Positions 50,723-59,838 of a stretch of DNA of 64,000 nt are shown in pieces. A program made the translations under genes and the position numbers. Each line of letters opens with the position of its first letter. The first letter of the stretch is position 1. Source of the DNA: Lachnospiraceae bacterium UBA7196 (GTDB taxonomy: Bacteria > Bacillota > Clostridia > Lachnospirales > Lachnospiraceae). The stretch is from positions 114,772 through 178,771 of the forward strand of contig DKUU01000012.1 in NCBI GenBank assembly GCA_002490835.1. Direction: 5' to 3'. A model generated the notes under the pieces. The model saw only the letters and a list, made by a program, of their open reading frames with translations, had not been told where the DNA came from and did no database searches.

Positions 50723-53143
50723 TCAGCTCCTCAGCTCGATCCCCATGCCCTCAAGCCCATTGAGAATCTTCTTCATCGCCGCCGTCACATCCGCTTCCTC
50801 CAGCGTCTTATCCTTTGCGCGGAAAGTGATGGAGTACGCCATGGACTTAAAGCCCTCCTTGATCTGGTCGCCCTCATAGATATCAAAAAGCTGATACTCC
50901 TCAAGGATCTTTCCGCCGCGCTGAGCAATGATGGCCTCAATCTCGCCCGCCATCACCTTTTTCGGCACCACCATACTGATATCACGAAGTACCGCCGGAT
51001 ACTTCGCGATGCCCTCGTACTTTCTGTCGAAGGTCGCCAGCGGCAGGATGGCCGGAATATCAAGCACTGCCACATAGACTCTGGTCTTGAGCGCATAATT
51101 GTCACAGACCTCCGGATGTACCTCGCCAAGATAACCAATCTGCGTGCCCTCATAGGAAACGTTCGCCTGTCTGCCGGGATGCAGATAGGGTCTGCCCGCC
51201 TCCGGATCGTAATCCGGCTTCTTCTTCATGCCGATGCTCTCAAAAAACTCCTCGATCACGCCCTTCATGGTAAAGAAATCGCCCTCACCGTACATACCGA
51301 GCGTAAACAGCATCCGTTCCTCTGGAAGTTCCACAAGCGGCAGAGCCTTCGGCAGATAGACGTTGCCAAGCTCATAAAGGCGCACATCCTTATTTCTTCT
51401 GTTATAATTCGTGGACAGGCTGGTCAGCATGCCATTCAGGGGCAGGGTCCTCATTATGGAGAAATCCTCGCCCAGCGGATTCGCGATGGTAACCACCTGC
51501 CTTGCCTTATCATCCGCGGGAAGCAGCAGCTTATCAAACACTTTCGGGCTCTCAAAGGAATAGCACATACCCTGCGAGAAACCGCAGTATTCCGCAACAT
51601 CCCTTGCCTTCTGCTCGATGCGTAATTTGAAAGGCAGCTTACCTGTAGTCGCTTCACCGTTCGGCAGCGTGGTCGGGATTTTGTCATAACCGTAAAACCG
51701 TGCTACTTCCTCCGCGATATCGCATTGTCTCAAAATATCCTGACGGAAGGTGGGTACTGTGAGCGTGCCCGCCGTCTGGTCGTATGCTACCTCGATTCTC
51801 TGAAAAATATCCTGCATCTCCTGCTCGGAAACATCTGTGCCAAGAAGACTGTTGTAGTATTCCGGCTCGAAAGGCAGCACTACCTTCTCCTTCATCTCGC
51901 CGTGTACATCCACCATGCCGCTCACCACCTCGCCGCAGCCAAGCTCTTCAATCAGCTGACAGGCGCGGTTGATCGCTGCCTCCGCATTGTGGGGATCGAG
52001 CCCTTTTTCAAACTTACCGGAAGCATCCGTGCGCAGGCCCAGCCGCTTTGCCGACTTGCGGATGTTAGGACCGTTAAAGGTCGCTGCCTCGAATAGCACG
52101 GTGGTGACGCTGTCGGTGATCATGGAATTTTCGCCGCCCATGATGCCCGCGATACCGACCTCCTTCTCCGCGTCGCAGATCATCAGCACATCGGAATCCA
52201 GCTTCCTGTCCTGCCCGTCCAACGTGCGGAAGATATCGCCGTCCTTCGCCCTGCGGACAATGATCTTGTTGCCTGCAATCGTGGAAAGGTCAAAAGCGTG
52301 CATGGGCTGGCCGTATTCTTCCATCACATAGTTCGTGATGTCAACCAGATTGTTGATGGGACGGATGCCGCTGGCCGCCAGACGTCTTTGCATCCACTTC
52401 GGCGAGGGCGCAATTTTGATATTCTTGCAGACTCTCGCGCAGTATCTGGGGCAGAGTTCCTTGTCCTGCACCTCTACGGAGATATAATCTTCCGCCTTCT
52501 CACCGTTGCCCTTTACAGTTACTTCCGGCAAGACAAAAGGCTTTTTGAAGGTAGCCGCCGCTTCTCTGGCGATACCGATCACACTATAACAGTCTACGCG
52601 GTTTGAGGTCACTTCATACTCGAACACCGTATCCCGCAGTCCAAGTTCCTCCACCGCGTCCGCGCCGACCTGCACGTCGTCGCCGAAGATATAGATGCCG
52701 TTTTCGGGCGCTTCGGGATAAAAGTTCCTGTCAGAGCCAAGTTCTTCGATGGAACACATCATGCCGTTGGACGGCACGCCGCGCAGCTTTCCCGCTTTAA
52801 TCTCAATGCCATCCTCCGGCAGGGGACCGCCGTCGTGACCGCCCGCCACCTTGCCGCCGTCTAAAACAACGGGCACCTTATCGCCTTCCTTCACGTTGGG
52901 CGCGCCGGTAACGATCTGAATGACCTCGCTGCCGATATCCACCTGACAGACGATTAGTTTATCTGCGTCGGGGTGTTTCTCAATCTTTTTAATCTGTCCC
53001 ACCACGATCTTTTCCAGATTCTTATCCAGTCTGGCATAACCCTCCACCTTCGTCCCTGAAAGGGTCATTGCGTCCATATACTCCTGATCGGTACAGGTTA
53101 AATCCGGTACATATGCTTTGATCCATGACAATGCTGTATTCAT
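50723..53143 (-). CDS. pheT: Phenylalanyl-tRNA synthetase beta subunit
   Basis: The 806-residue subunit has the full bacterial layout: an N-terminal tRNA-binding OB domain (VGQIKKIEKHPDADKLIVCQ), B3/B4 editing domains (MHAFDLSTIAGNKIIVRRAK), B5, the catalytic-like core (DIAEEVARFYGYDKIPTTLP) and a C-terminal anticodon-binding domain (PAVLRDISMVVPKKV). It works with PheS as an alpha2-beta2 tetramer. It is separated from pheS by a tautomerase-like gene, which is unusual because pheS and pheT normally adjoin. Confidence 0.95.
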   Translation of the reverse strand: MNTALSWIKAYVPDLTCTDQEYMDAMTLSGTKVEGYARLDKNLEKIVVGQIKKIEKHPDADKLIVCQVDIGSEVIQIVTGAPNVKEGDKVPVVLDGGKVAGGHDGGPLPEDGIEIKAGKLRGVPSNGMMCSIEELGSDRNFYPEAPENGIYIFGDDVQVGADAVEELGLRDTVFEYEVTSNRVDCYSVIGIAREAAATFKKPFVLPEVTVKGNGEKAEDYISVEVQDKELCPRYCARVCKNIKIAPSPKWMQRRLAASGIRPINNLVDITNYVMEEYGQPMHAFDLSTIAGNKIIVRRAKDGDIFRTLDGQDRKLDSDVLMICDAEKEVGIAGIMGGENSMITDSVTTVLFEAATFNGPNIRKSAKRLGLRTDASGKFEKGLDPHNAEAAINRACQLIEELGCGEVVSGMVDVHGEMKEKVVLPFEPEYYNSLLGTDVSEQEMQDIFQRIEVAYDQTAGTLTVPTFRQDILRQCDIAEEVARFYGYDKIPTTLPNGEATTGKLPFKLRIEQKARDVAEYCGFSQGMCYSFESPKVFDKLLLPADDKARQVVTIANPLGEDFSIMRTLPLNGMLTSLSTNYNRRNKDVRLYELGNVYLPKALPLVELPEERMLFTLGMYGEGDFFTMKGVIEEFFESIGMKKKPDYDPEAGRPYLHPGRQANVSYEGTQIGYLGEVHPEVCDNYALKTRVYVAVLDIPAILPLATFDRKYEGIAKYPAVLRDISMVVPKKVMAGEIEAIIAQRGGKILEEYQLFDIYEGDQIKEGFKSMAYSITFRAKDKTLEEADVTAAMKKILNGLEGMGIELRS

Positions 53144-53188
53144 ATCATTTCATTCCTTTCTGCGTATTTTCCTTTTTTCGGATATTAC

Positions 53189-53419
53189 TTAATCATATGA
53201 GTATCCCGGTTTCTTATATAGCAGCTCTCTATCGGCAGCCATATCTTTATCCCAGACTTCCTCTTTCCATGCTTCCCTGTCAACGTCTTCAATCGCCACG
53301 GAGACACTGGAAATATCGCATTCAAGTATTTCCGCAATGTCTTTCGCAATCTTTTCGGCGCATTTCTTTTTCTGCTCCTGCGTCCTGCCTGAAAAACATT
53401 TGATTTTTACATGTGGCAT
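53189..53419 (-). CDS. 4-oxalocrotonate tautomerase family protein
   Basis: The 76-residue protein begins MPHVKIKCFSGRTQEQKKKC: after loss of Met the catalytic Pro1 is exposed, the hallmark of tautomerases of this family. It continues KIAKDIAEILECDISSVSVA and carries basic residues for substrate binding. The substrate is unknown. It sits between pheS and pheT and should be expressed from the same T-box-controlled transcript. Length is typical. Confidence 0.75.
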   Translation of the reverse strand: MPHVKIKCFSGRTQEQKKKCAEKIAKDIAEILECDISSVSVAIEDVDREAWKEEVWDKDMAADRELLYKKPGYSYD

Positions 53420-53551
53420 ATTTGATTCCTTTCATACCCCGCTTGTTTTCTGCCCTATCTTCGCTGTTCTGTCAAGGCTCGTTCGGGTGTTCTAAATTGA
53501 CTGCGCACAACAAATCCTAAATCACGGTCTGATGAACTCTGGAATGTTGTT

Positions 53552-54571
53552 TTAGAACTGCTTCAGGAAACGAATATCGTTTTCATACAGAAGCCGCATA
53601 TCATCAATTTCGTATTTCAACAGCGCGATACGCTCCAATCCCACGCCGAATGCAAAGCCTGTGTACTGCTCCGGATCGATGCCACTCATTTCCAGCACAT
53701 GGGGATGCACCATGCCGCAGCCGAGGATCTCGATCCAGCCCTCGCCCTTGCAGAAGCGGCAGCCCTTTCCGCCGCACTTAAAGCAGGTCACGTCCATCTC
53801 CGCGCTGGGCTCCGTGAACGGGAAGTGGTGGGGTCTGAACTTCACCTTGGTCTCCTCCCCGAACAGCTCCCTTGCGAACTCCGCCAGCGTCCCTTTCAAA
53901 TCCGCCAAAGTGATATGCTTATCAATCACCAGCCCTTCAATCTGATGGAAAGAAGGGGAATGGGTCGCGTCCACCTCATCGGAACGGAACACGCGCCCCG
54001 GGGCAATCATGCGGATCGGCAGTTTCCCTTTCTCCATCTCATGCACCTGTACAGAGGAAGTCTGTGTCCGCAGTAAAATGTCTCCCGTGATATAAAAGGT
54101 GTCCTGCTCATCCTTTGCGGGGTGATCCGCAGGGATGTTAAGTGCCTCAAAATTATAGTAATCTTTCTCCACATCGGGACCTTCCACCACCTCATAGCCC
54201 ATGCCGATGAAAATACGCTCCACCTCTTCCAGCGCGATGGTATTGGGATGACGATGTCCCACCTTTGCCTTTTTTGCAGGCAGGGTCACGTCGATGACCT
54301 CTGTCTTTAAGCGGGTCTCGCGGATCGCCCGCTCCATCTTTTTGACGGAGTTTTCGAGTACCTTTTCAATCTCTTCGCGGGTCTCATTGACAAGCTGTCC
54401 CACCTTCGGGCGGTCCTCCGGCGCCACGTCCTTCATGCTCTTTAATACCGCTGTCAACTCGCCCTTTTTGCCGAGAAAGTTGACCTTCACTTCGTTGAGT
54501 TTTTCCAGAGCGTCGCTTGCCTCAATCTGGCGCAGGGCCTCGGCCTTGATCTGTTCCAATTTTTCGTTCAT
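53552..54571 (-). CDS. pheS: Phenylalanyl-tRNA synthetase alpha subunit
   Basis: The 339-residue class II catalytic subunit has an N-terminal coiled coil (about 1-90), motif 1 near PNTIALEEVERIFIGMGYEV, motif 2 VFRSDEVDATHSPSFHQIEG, and motif 3 GFAFGVGLERIALLKYEIDD. It charges tRNA-Phe. AAGGAG precedes the ATG. The upstream region holds a T-box, a terminator and a 128-bp inverted-repeat element. Confidence 0.95.
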   Translation of the reverse strand: MNEKLEQIKAEALRQIEASDALEKLNEVKVNFLGKKGELTAVLKSMKDVAPEDRPKVGQLVNETREEIEKVLENSVKKMERAIRETRLKTEVIDVTLPAKKAKVGHRHPNTIALEEVERIFIGMGYEVVEGPDVEKDYYNFEALNIPADHPAKDEQDTFYITGDILLRTQTSSVQVHEMEKGKLPIRMIAPGRVFRSDEVDATHSPSFHQIEGLVIDKHITLADLKGTLAEFARELFGEETKVKFRPHHFPFTEPSAEMDVTCFKCGGKGCRFCKGEGWIEILGCGMVHPHVLEMSGIDPEQYTGFAFGVGLERIALLKYEIDDMRLLYENDIRFLKQF

Positions 54572-54606
54572 AATCCGTTCTCCTTTTTCTTTTTACTTTG
54601 CCTGCC

Positions 54607-54734
54607 GCGCGTATAAGCAGACTCGTAATGCTCCGCATTCCTCGTTCGCGTTGCTCGTCATAAGCCATTCTGCGTAGCTGCTCATGCAAGCATGGCATCT
54701 ACACAGCATGTCTTCTGACTCTGCTTATACGCGC
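54607..54734. repeat. 128-bp inverted-repeat element between T-box and pheS
   Basis: Perfect 15-bp arms GCGCGTATAAGCAGA (54607-54621) and TCTGCTTATACGCGC (54720-54734) bound 98 bp that contain further small palindromes, for example AATGC-TCC-GCATT and CATGC-AAG-CATG. It starts where the T-box terminator T-run ends and finishes about 36 bp ahead of the pheS ATG. It could be a MITE-like or REP-like insertion, or a second regulatory stem. Confidence 0.6.
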
Positions 54735-55070
54735 AAAAAAGTCCCATGTGCATCTCTACACATGGGACGAATCAACTCCGCGGTACCACCCAATTTCCCG
54801 CCTGCGGACTCTGTCTCTTACACAGCCCTGCAAACGGACGCTTCTTTCGGCGTAACGTGCCTCTACGTTCCGCGCTAGTAGTTCTGCAGCTTAATGCCGC
54901 ATCCCGTTCACACAGACGGCTCCGGTGGGAAATTCGGAAAACCTTTGAACCGAAGGGAACTTACAGCCGACGATTCCCTCTCTCTGGCGGAAAAACTTTT
55001 CCTACTGACACCTTCCTTGCCTTTTGTAATGATTCAATTCTTTCTTAGTTACGCATTTAAACCATCTCAA
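54735..55070 (-). promoter_or_regulatory. T-box leader controlling pheS (tRNA-Phe sensing)
   Basis: The conserved T-box GGGTGGTACCGCGG is on the minus strand at 54778-54791. A terminator follows: GTCCCATGTG and CACATGGGAC form a perfect 10-bp stem and run into TTTTTT (54735-54768). Upstream, Stem I-like features are seen, including a GAATTTCCCACC segment with a TTC triplet that suits a phenylalanine specifier. Uncharged tRNA-Phe would stabilise the antiterminator and let pheS, the tautomerase and pheT be read. The exact 5' end and promoter are not resolved. Confidence 0.9.
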
Positions 55071-55124
55071 TATTAACGTATATTTGGCTTAAGTCTGCGC
55101 ATAAAAATAAATCTAACTGCTATT

Positions 55125-55982
55125 TTAGTGTCTTTCTCCCGACTTGTCAAGCCACCCGAACAGAAATTTATAAACAGGACCAAAATATCGGTTAATATGC
55201 GCCCCGATCATCAATATGTACATCAGCATATAGAACCAGAACATCAAAATGACCACAGTAGTCAAACTACCGTAAGTACCAAAGCTGTTATAGTGATCCA
55301 CGTAAACGGAGAAGGCAAAGGAAGCCACACTCCATAAAACCGCCGCAAACGCCGCTCCCGGAAGCTGCGCCTTAAACCGCAGTTTACAGCTCGGCACAAA
55401 GGTATAGATCATGGCAAAAATAAAGGTTAAAATCACCCATGATATCAAAAAGCGGAAGCGCATGACCAGACGCACCACCAGATGCAGCGGCGGAATGTCC
55501 CTGAGGAGGATATCCACGATCACATTGCCAAAAACCATCACAAACAACGCCACCAGCGTCGCTGCCAAAATGATCACTGTATAAAAACAGGCGATCATTC
55601 GCAGCACGACATAGTTTCGCTTTTCCTCCACATCGTTGACCGCATTTAAGCCGTAAATCAGCGCCAGCATCGCCTTCGCCGCCGACCAGATGGTAACGAT
55701 CGCAAATATGGTGATCGTCCCCGCCGATTTCGCATAGACATCTGACACGATACGCACCACCAGACCATCCACAGCGTCCGGCGTAAACTGCGTAATCGCG
55801 CTGATCAGATTCGCTTCCGTCAGTCTGGTAAACGGCAGGATCGCACATAACGCCATCAAAAGCGGTATGATGGACAAAAAGAGAAAGAAAGCGGTACTGG
55901 CCGCAAAGGCACTGATATTCTTTTTCGTCATCTGCCAGTTAAAATCGCGAAATATTAAGAAAAGCCGGTAAATCATGCGCAT
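55125..55982 (-). CDS. YihY/BrkB family membrane protein
   Basis: The 285-residue protein has six membrane helices, a SAFAASTAFFLFLSIIPLLM opening and the YGSLTTVVILMFWFYMLMYI segment typical of the YihY/UPF0761 family. These proteins were once called virulence factor BrkB or ribonuclease BN; the present view is a membrane protein of unknown transport or lipid role. The ATG follows AGGA. It ends about 55 bp upstream of the T-box region on the same strand. Confidence 0.85.
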   Translation of the reverse strand: MRMIYRLFLIFRDFNWQMTKKNISAFAASTAFFLFLSIIPLLMALCAILPFTRLTEANLISAITQFTPDAVDGLVVRIVSDVYAKSAGTITIFAIVTIWSAAKAMLALIYGLNAVNDVEEKRNYVVLRMIACFYTVIILAATLVALFVMVFGNVIVDILLRDIPPLHLVVRLVMRFRFLISWVILTFIFAMIYTFVPSCKLRFKAQLPGAAFAAVLWSVASFAFSVYVDHYNSFGTYGSLTTVVILMFWFYMLMYILMIGAHINRYFGPVYKFLFGWLDKSGERH

Positions 55983-56080
55983 TTTTTTCCTATCTCTCTA
56001 TCTTCAAGATTTATCCTTTATTTTATCATTATGACTGATTGCATTATTTTATCAATCTCCAATAAATTTCGCAATACCCG

Positions 56081-58297
56081 TTAATCTTTATTGATATCCG
56101 CAGCGCTCCTGACCGTGCAGCCGGGATAATAGACCGCCAGAATTTCCTCACAGGACGCCCCCTGCTTCCCAAGCGCCTTTGCTCCGTTTTGAGCCATTCC
56201 CTTTCCATGGCCGAAGCCGCCTCCGGTCAAGGTATATCCTACCACAGTTTCCCCGTCTTTTCCAGTCTCAGAAACCGTATCCATCACAAAAAAGGCGCTG
56301 GGGACCAAGATACGCTGCATGCTCTCGCTCCCATCCTGCCTTTTGACAGCACTTTTGCCGTCACATAACACGTAGCGGATGCTGTACTCCGATAAGACCT
56401 GATACACCGCCTGCTCCGTCTCAATAACAAGCGTCTGCGCGATACCGCCGTCCCCTCTCTGTGTAACAGCAAGGCTCCTCACCCGCCCTGTTTTTTCAAT
56501 CGGCTCCGACGCGTAATTACCACCTTTCGTCCTTGTCAAAATCTGGGAAGGCACCGCCCGATATCTCTCCTGTAAGCGTTTATAAAGCTGTTTCTCATCA
56601 AGCTTCCCTACCTGATACGTCCAGCGATACCAAGGCTCCTCCCGCTCGACATCCTCCTCATGCGTCCCTTCGATAAACGTGCGAAACGTTTCTTCTTCCC
56701 GCAGCGTCTCATCCTTTGGATCGGCGCCGCAGGAAGTAGAATAATAATAGTTCTCCGCCGGCTCCCCCTGATACGTAAGGAGCAGCCCGTCCGTCTCCTT
56801 CACCGCCGTAGTCGTGTTTGCGTTCTCCGCAATATTATGATAGACCTGATAAGACGTTGTGTCGTCCATGTGGGCGCCAAGGGCAGGAAGCCCCGCATGC
56901 AGGATATAACGGCAGGCATAAGTCCTTGCGCAGATTGCCTGTGCCTTGAGTGCCTCCGCCGGATAGGATGCCGGCATCTCACTCGGCACTACTCCATATA
57001 GATATTCCTCCAACGGCAGCTCGTTTACCACGACGATCCCTTCCTCCATCCGCAGACATTCCACACTGCCACGATAGGAAGATTCTTCCCTGCTGCTGTT
57101 TTCCAGTTCCACCAAAACCTTATCTGTAAGATTCACGCTTTGAAAGGTCTTTCGCTCTCCCACCTTCATATCCTTTTTACGAAGCACCGTCTTTTCTCCG
57201 TCCACGGTAAGCGCGACCGTCTCATGAAAGCTGCTTCCCGCCGCCGTGTTTTTCAAAAGCACCCTGATCCGGTCCGCCTCCTCGCGCTCTGACACCAGTC
57301 CAGCGCAGATTTTTCCTTTTCTCAAAACAAAATCCGTATCCGCGCAGCCCACCCGCAGATCGTTCCGGGTAAGCGTCGCCAGATTCCCGTAAAGCTTATA
57401 AAATGCCACGTCCTCCGAAAGTGCAAAGACGCCCTCACCCTCAATCTCCAATTCTGTCTCCGAGAGCCGAAGCAGTCTGCCATGCACCTTTTCCCGCTGT
57501 TCTTTTGCCTGCACAAGCATGCCGTCCCGGAATGTCAGATCAGCGATCTGCTCCCGCTGCGGCATCTGCGAAAGCGCTTTTCCAGAAATCTCCGCCGAAA
57601 AAGTGACCTGTCGGTAAAAACAGTCCAATCGATTCCCCGTGACCTCCATCACCCACACACTGCCCAGATAATGATCCTCCGGCAGCACTTCCACGATGGT
57701 GAGCAGCACATCGTTTTTCACATAGACTTTCATCTCCTGAAAGACATTGTCGGCAAAAGCTCCTGAGCAATACGAAAAGGCCCCCTGCATGGCGCCTGTT
57801 TCCGTGTATGCTTCCTTCTTTTTCTCGTCTACTTTGAGAAGAAAAACTGTAGTCTCCCAAATGGAAGACTCTTGGTCCAGATGTGCCAAGAGAACGCGGA
57901 AGGCCTGATACCAGTCTTCCTTCAAAAGAGCGTGTGCAGGCTCATAGCGGTCGGAAAAATCCGGCAACTCAAAATCAGCCCCCGCAAGCTGCGCGCGCAA
58001 CGCCTCATACTGCCCATATGTAAAATATGGCGAATGCGCAGTCACCGCATCCGCATTATCGCCTGTCGCAGCCTTTTTCGAAAGCCCGCCTGCCTCCTTC
58101 ATTTCTTCCTGCGGGAACGTCAACTCCCCGCCCAGCGCGTCAAGCAGGATCTCCACATCCTCCGCCGCAATCTTTTCCCCCTCAGGTCCGGACGCCGTCT
58201 CCTGTTTCGCCCGCCGTCCCAAAAGGAGCAGCATCAGAAAAAGCAGTCCTAAAAAGATGAGCGAAAGCTTGGCAAGCCTCCTCATATCGTATCTCAT
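56081..58297 (-). CDS. SpoIID/LytB domain protein
   Basis: The 738-residue protein has an N-terminal membrane anchor (residues 8-26) and a C-terminal SpoIID/LytB domain: VNELPLEEYLYGVVPSEMPA, AEALKAQAICARTYACRYIL, ENYYYSTSCGADPKDE and GFGHGKGMAQNGAKALGKQG. SpoIID is a lytic transglycosylase that digests septal peptidoglycan during engulfment; LytB-like members occur in other cell-wall contexts. The long N-terminal half (about 30-420) is not recognised and makes it more than twice the length of SpoIID. AAGGA is 7 bases ahead of the ATG. Confidence 0.8.
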   Translation of the reverse strand: MRYDMRRLAKLSLIFLGLLFLMLLLLGRRAKQETASGPEGEKIAAEDVEILLDALGGELTFPQEEMKEAGGLSKKAATGDNADAVTAHSPYFTYGQYEALRAQLAGADFELPDFSDRYEPAHALLKEDWYQAFRVLLAHLDQESSIWETTVFLLKVDEKKKEAYTETGAMQGAFSYCSGAFADNVFQEMKVYVKNDVLLTIVEVLPEDHYLGSVWVMEVTGNRLDCFYRQVTFSAEISGKALSQMPQREQIADLTFRDGMLVQAKEQREKVHGRLLRLSETELEIEGEGVFALSEDVAFYKLYGNLATLTRNDLRVGCADTDFVLRKGKICAGLVSEREEADRIRVLLKNTAAGSSFHETVALTVDGEKTVLRKKDMKVGERKTFQSVNLTDKVLVELENSSREESSYRGSVECLRMEEGIVVVNELPLEEYLYGVVPSEMPASYPAEALKAQAICARTYACRYILHAGLPALGAHMDDTTSYQVYHNIAENANTTTAVKETDGLLLTYQGEPAENYYYSTSCGADPKDETLREEETFRTFIEGTHEEDVEREEPWYRWTYQVGKLDEKQLYKRLQERYRAVPSQILTRTKGGNYASEPIEKTGRVRSLAVTQRGDGGIAQTLVIETEQAVYQVLSEYSIRYVLCDGKSAVKRQDGSESMQRILVPSAFFVMDTVSETGKDGETVVGYTLTGGGFGHGKGMAQNGAKALGKQGASCEEILAVYYPGCTVRSAADINKD

Positions 58298-58367
58298 AAA
58301 GTAATCCTTATCGTTTCCTCCCTTATTGTTATGTCGGGCAGATCGGGATTATGAGTATTTCATTACT

Positions 58368-59000
58368 TTAACATAAACCGCGCAGGTTTTCCACCCGCCC
58401 GGCCGTATTTTTCTCAAACTCCTCATCCGTCATCGAAGGGTCTTTTGTTGCTCTCCAAATATCGCAGGGGAGCTTCTCACAGCGGGCACAGTTTACAAAT
58501 TTACTCTGATTCACCGCACAGTGATAAATCGGGCAGGCTTTCCCTTTGGGTGCATGGAAAACTTTACCGCTTACAGCATTACAGCCCTGACACAGCTCCC
58601 CATAGCAGGCGCATTTTTGACAGTCGGTACCGCAAACGGACAGCGCGAGGATCTCCCGCTGCTTTTTGCCGCTGAAAGTTGCAAGCTGCAGACGGTAAGC
58701 CTCATCCAGCATCCTGCGCATCAGATCATCTGGCACCGCTCCGTCAGGTTTGACCGAATTCCATTGCTGTTTGTTCATATAGTAACCGGGAATGATATCC
58801 TCGTACTGCCGTCTCAAAAAATCGCCTTCCACGGGATCGCATTTCATGGTAATATAATAGGGCTCATCGTCCTGACCCAGACAGATTGCCGCGAACATCT
58901 TTCCGCCAATATGATACCGCACCCAATTCCAGTCCTTCTGGAGATCCTTCGTCACGCTCCTTTTTGCCAGCAAATATTCATCAATCCAAGGATATTTCAT
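58368..59000 (-). CDS. MmcQ/YjbR-like domain fused to DUF3795 cysteine domain
   Basis: The 210-residue product begins with an MmcQ/YjbR-type domain (residues 1-115, HIGGKMFAAICLGQDDEPYY and a YYMNKQQWNSVKPDG segment), a small DNA-binding-like fold of unclear role. The C-terminal third resembles DUF3795, with a cysteine cluster in VCGTDCQKCACYGELCQGC and ACPIYHCAVNQSKFVNCARC that likely binds zinc or an iron-sulfur cluster. Both domains usually occur as separate small proteins. AAGGAG lies upstream of the ATG. Confidence 0.7.
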   Translation of the reverse strand: MKYPWIDEYLLAKRSVTKDLQKDWNWVRYHIGGKMFAAICLGQDDEPYYITMKCDPVEGDFLRRQYEDIIPGYYMNKQQWNSVKPDGAVPDDLMRRMLDEAYRLQLATFSGKKQREILALSVCGTDCQKCACYGELCQGCNAVSGKVFHAPKGKACPIYHCAVNQSKFVNCARCEKLPCDIWRATKDPSMTDEEFEKNTAGRVENLRGLC

Positions 59001-59089
59001 CTTTCGCTATACTCCTTTTTTTCTTTTTAGAATACCACAAAAAACATGACAACACTATGTCCTGTTTTAAGATTCCTATTATTTTCTTC

Positions 59090-59118
59090 TTGACTTTTCC
59101 CGTCTCATGCTCTATATT
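59090..59118 (+). promoter_or_regulatory. Predicted promoter of the TetR operon
   Basis: TTGACT (59090-59095) and TATATT (59113-59118) are exactly 17 bases apart. The -10 overlaps the operator palindrome at 59116-59133. Confidence 0.75.
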
Positions 59119-59133
59119 GAATATATATTCAAT
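59116..59133. promoter_or_regulatory. Palindromic TetR operator candidate
   Basis: ATTGAATATATATTCAAT is a perfect 18-bp palindrome covering the -10 edge and the expected transcription start. An ATTCAATATT half-site lies 8 bases further on. A repressor bound here would block RNA polymerase, fitting autoregulation by the downstream TetR. Confidence 0.7.
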
Positions 59134-59229
59134 GAAAACAAATTCAATATTAAATCACAAAATAAGATAACTCCTAATAAGGACAGATTCCTATTCTGAA
59201 GTTTATGACGCTTTGAAAGGAAGAACACC

Positions 59230-59820
59230 ATGCCCACACGAAACGAACAAAAGGAACAACGAAGACAATTGATTCTGGAAACGGCGCTGGAATTGTTTGT
59301 CAAAAAGGGCTACGCTGAGACAAAGATCGGGGACATTGCAGAGGCCGCTCATATGAGCACCGGGCTGATGTTCCACTATTTTGATTCCAAGGAACAGCTC
59401 TACGAAGCGCTTGTACGGATGGGCGCGGAGGGAACCAATCTTCCGCAGAAGCTCCCCTATGATAACCCGCTCGCCTATTTTGAGGGCTTTTTAAAAACGC
59501 TCTTCTCCTATGCCAAAGAAAATCTCTGGGTCTTCCATATGTTTGTCCTGATGGCACAGGCAAGACAAAGCGAGGGGATCCCCGCACAGATTAGGGAGAT
59601 TGCTATGCAAGTCGATCAGGTCGAACAGTCTGTCAAGATCATCGAAGCCGGCCAGAAACAGGGGTATTTTCGTAAAGGCGATCCCTACGCCCTCTCCTTC
59701 ACCTTCTGGAGCAGCGTACAGGGCATCATGGAACAGCTGGCAGTCTCTCCTGCTCTTTTGGAACAGGGAAAACTTCCCGAAACAGACTGGCTCATTGACA
59801 TCATCCGAAATAGAGCCTAA
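59230..59820 (+). CDS. TetR/AcrR family transcriptional regulator
   Basis: The 196-residue repressor has an N-terminal HTH (QLILETALELFVKKGYAETK, then IGDIAEAAHMSTGLMFHYFD, residues about 13-55) and a C-terminal ligand-binding helical domain. The ATG follows AAAGGAAG. It is followed after 18 bp by an FAD oxidoreductase in the same operon, and a palindromic operator overlaps its promoter. The most likely model is self-repression relieved by a small-molecule ligand. Confidence 0.85.
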   Translation: MPTRNEQKEQRRQLILETALELFVKKGYAETKIGDIAEAAHMSTGLMFHYFDSKEQLYEALVRMGAEGTNLPQKLPYDNPLAYFEGFLKTLFSYAKENLWVFHMFVLMAQARQSEGIPAQIREIAMQVDQVEQSVKIIEAGQKQGYFRKGDPYALSFTFWSSVQGIMEQLAVSPALLEQGKLPETDWLIDIIRNRA

Positions 59821-59838
59821 GAAAGGAAACGATAAGAA

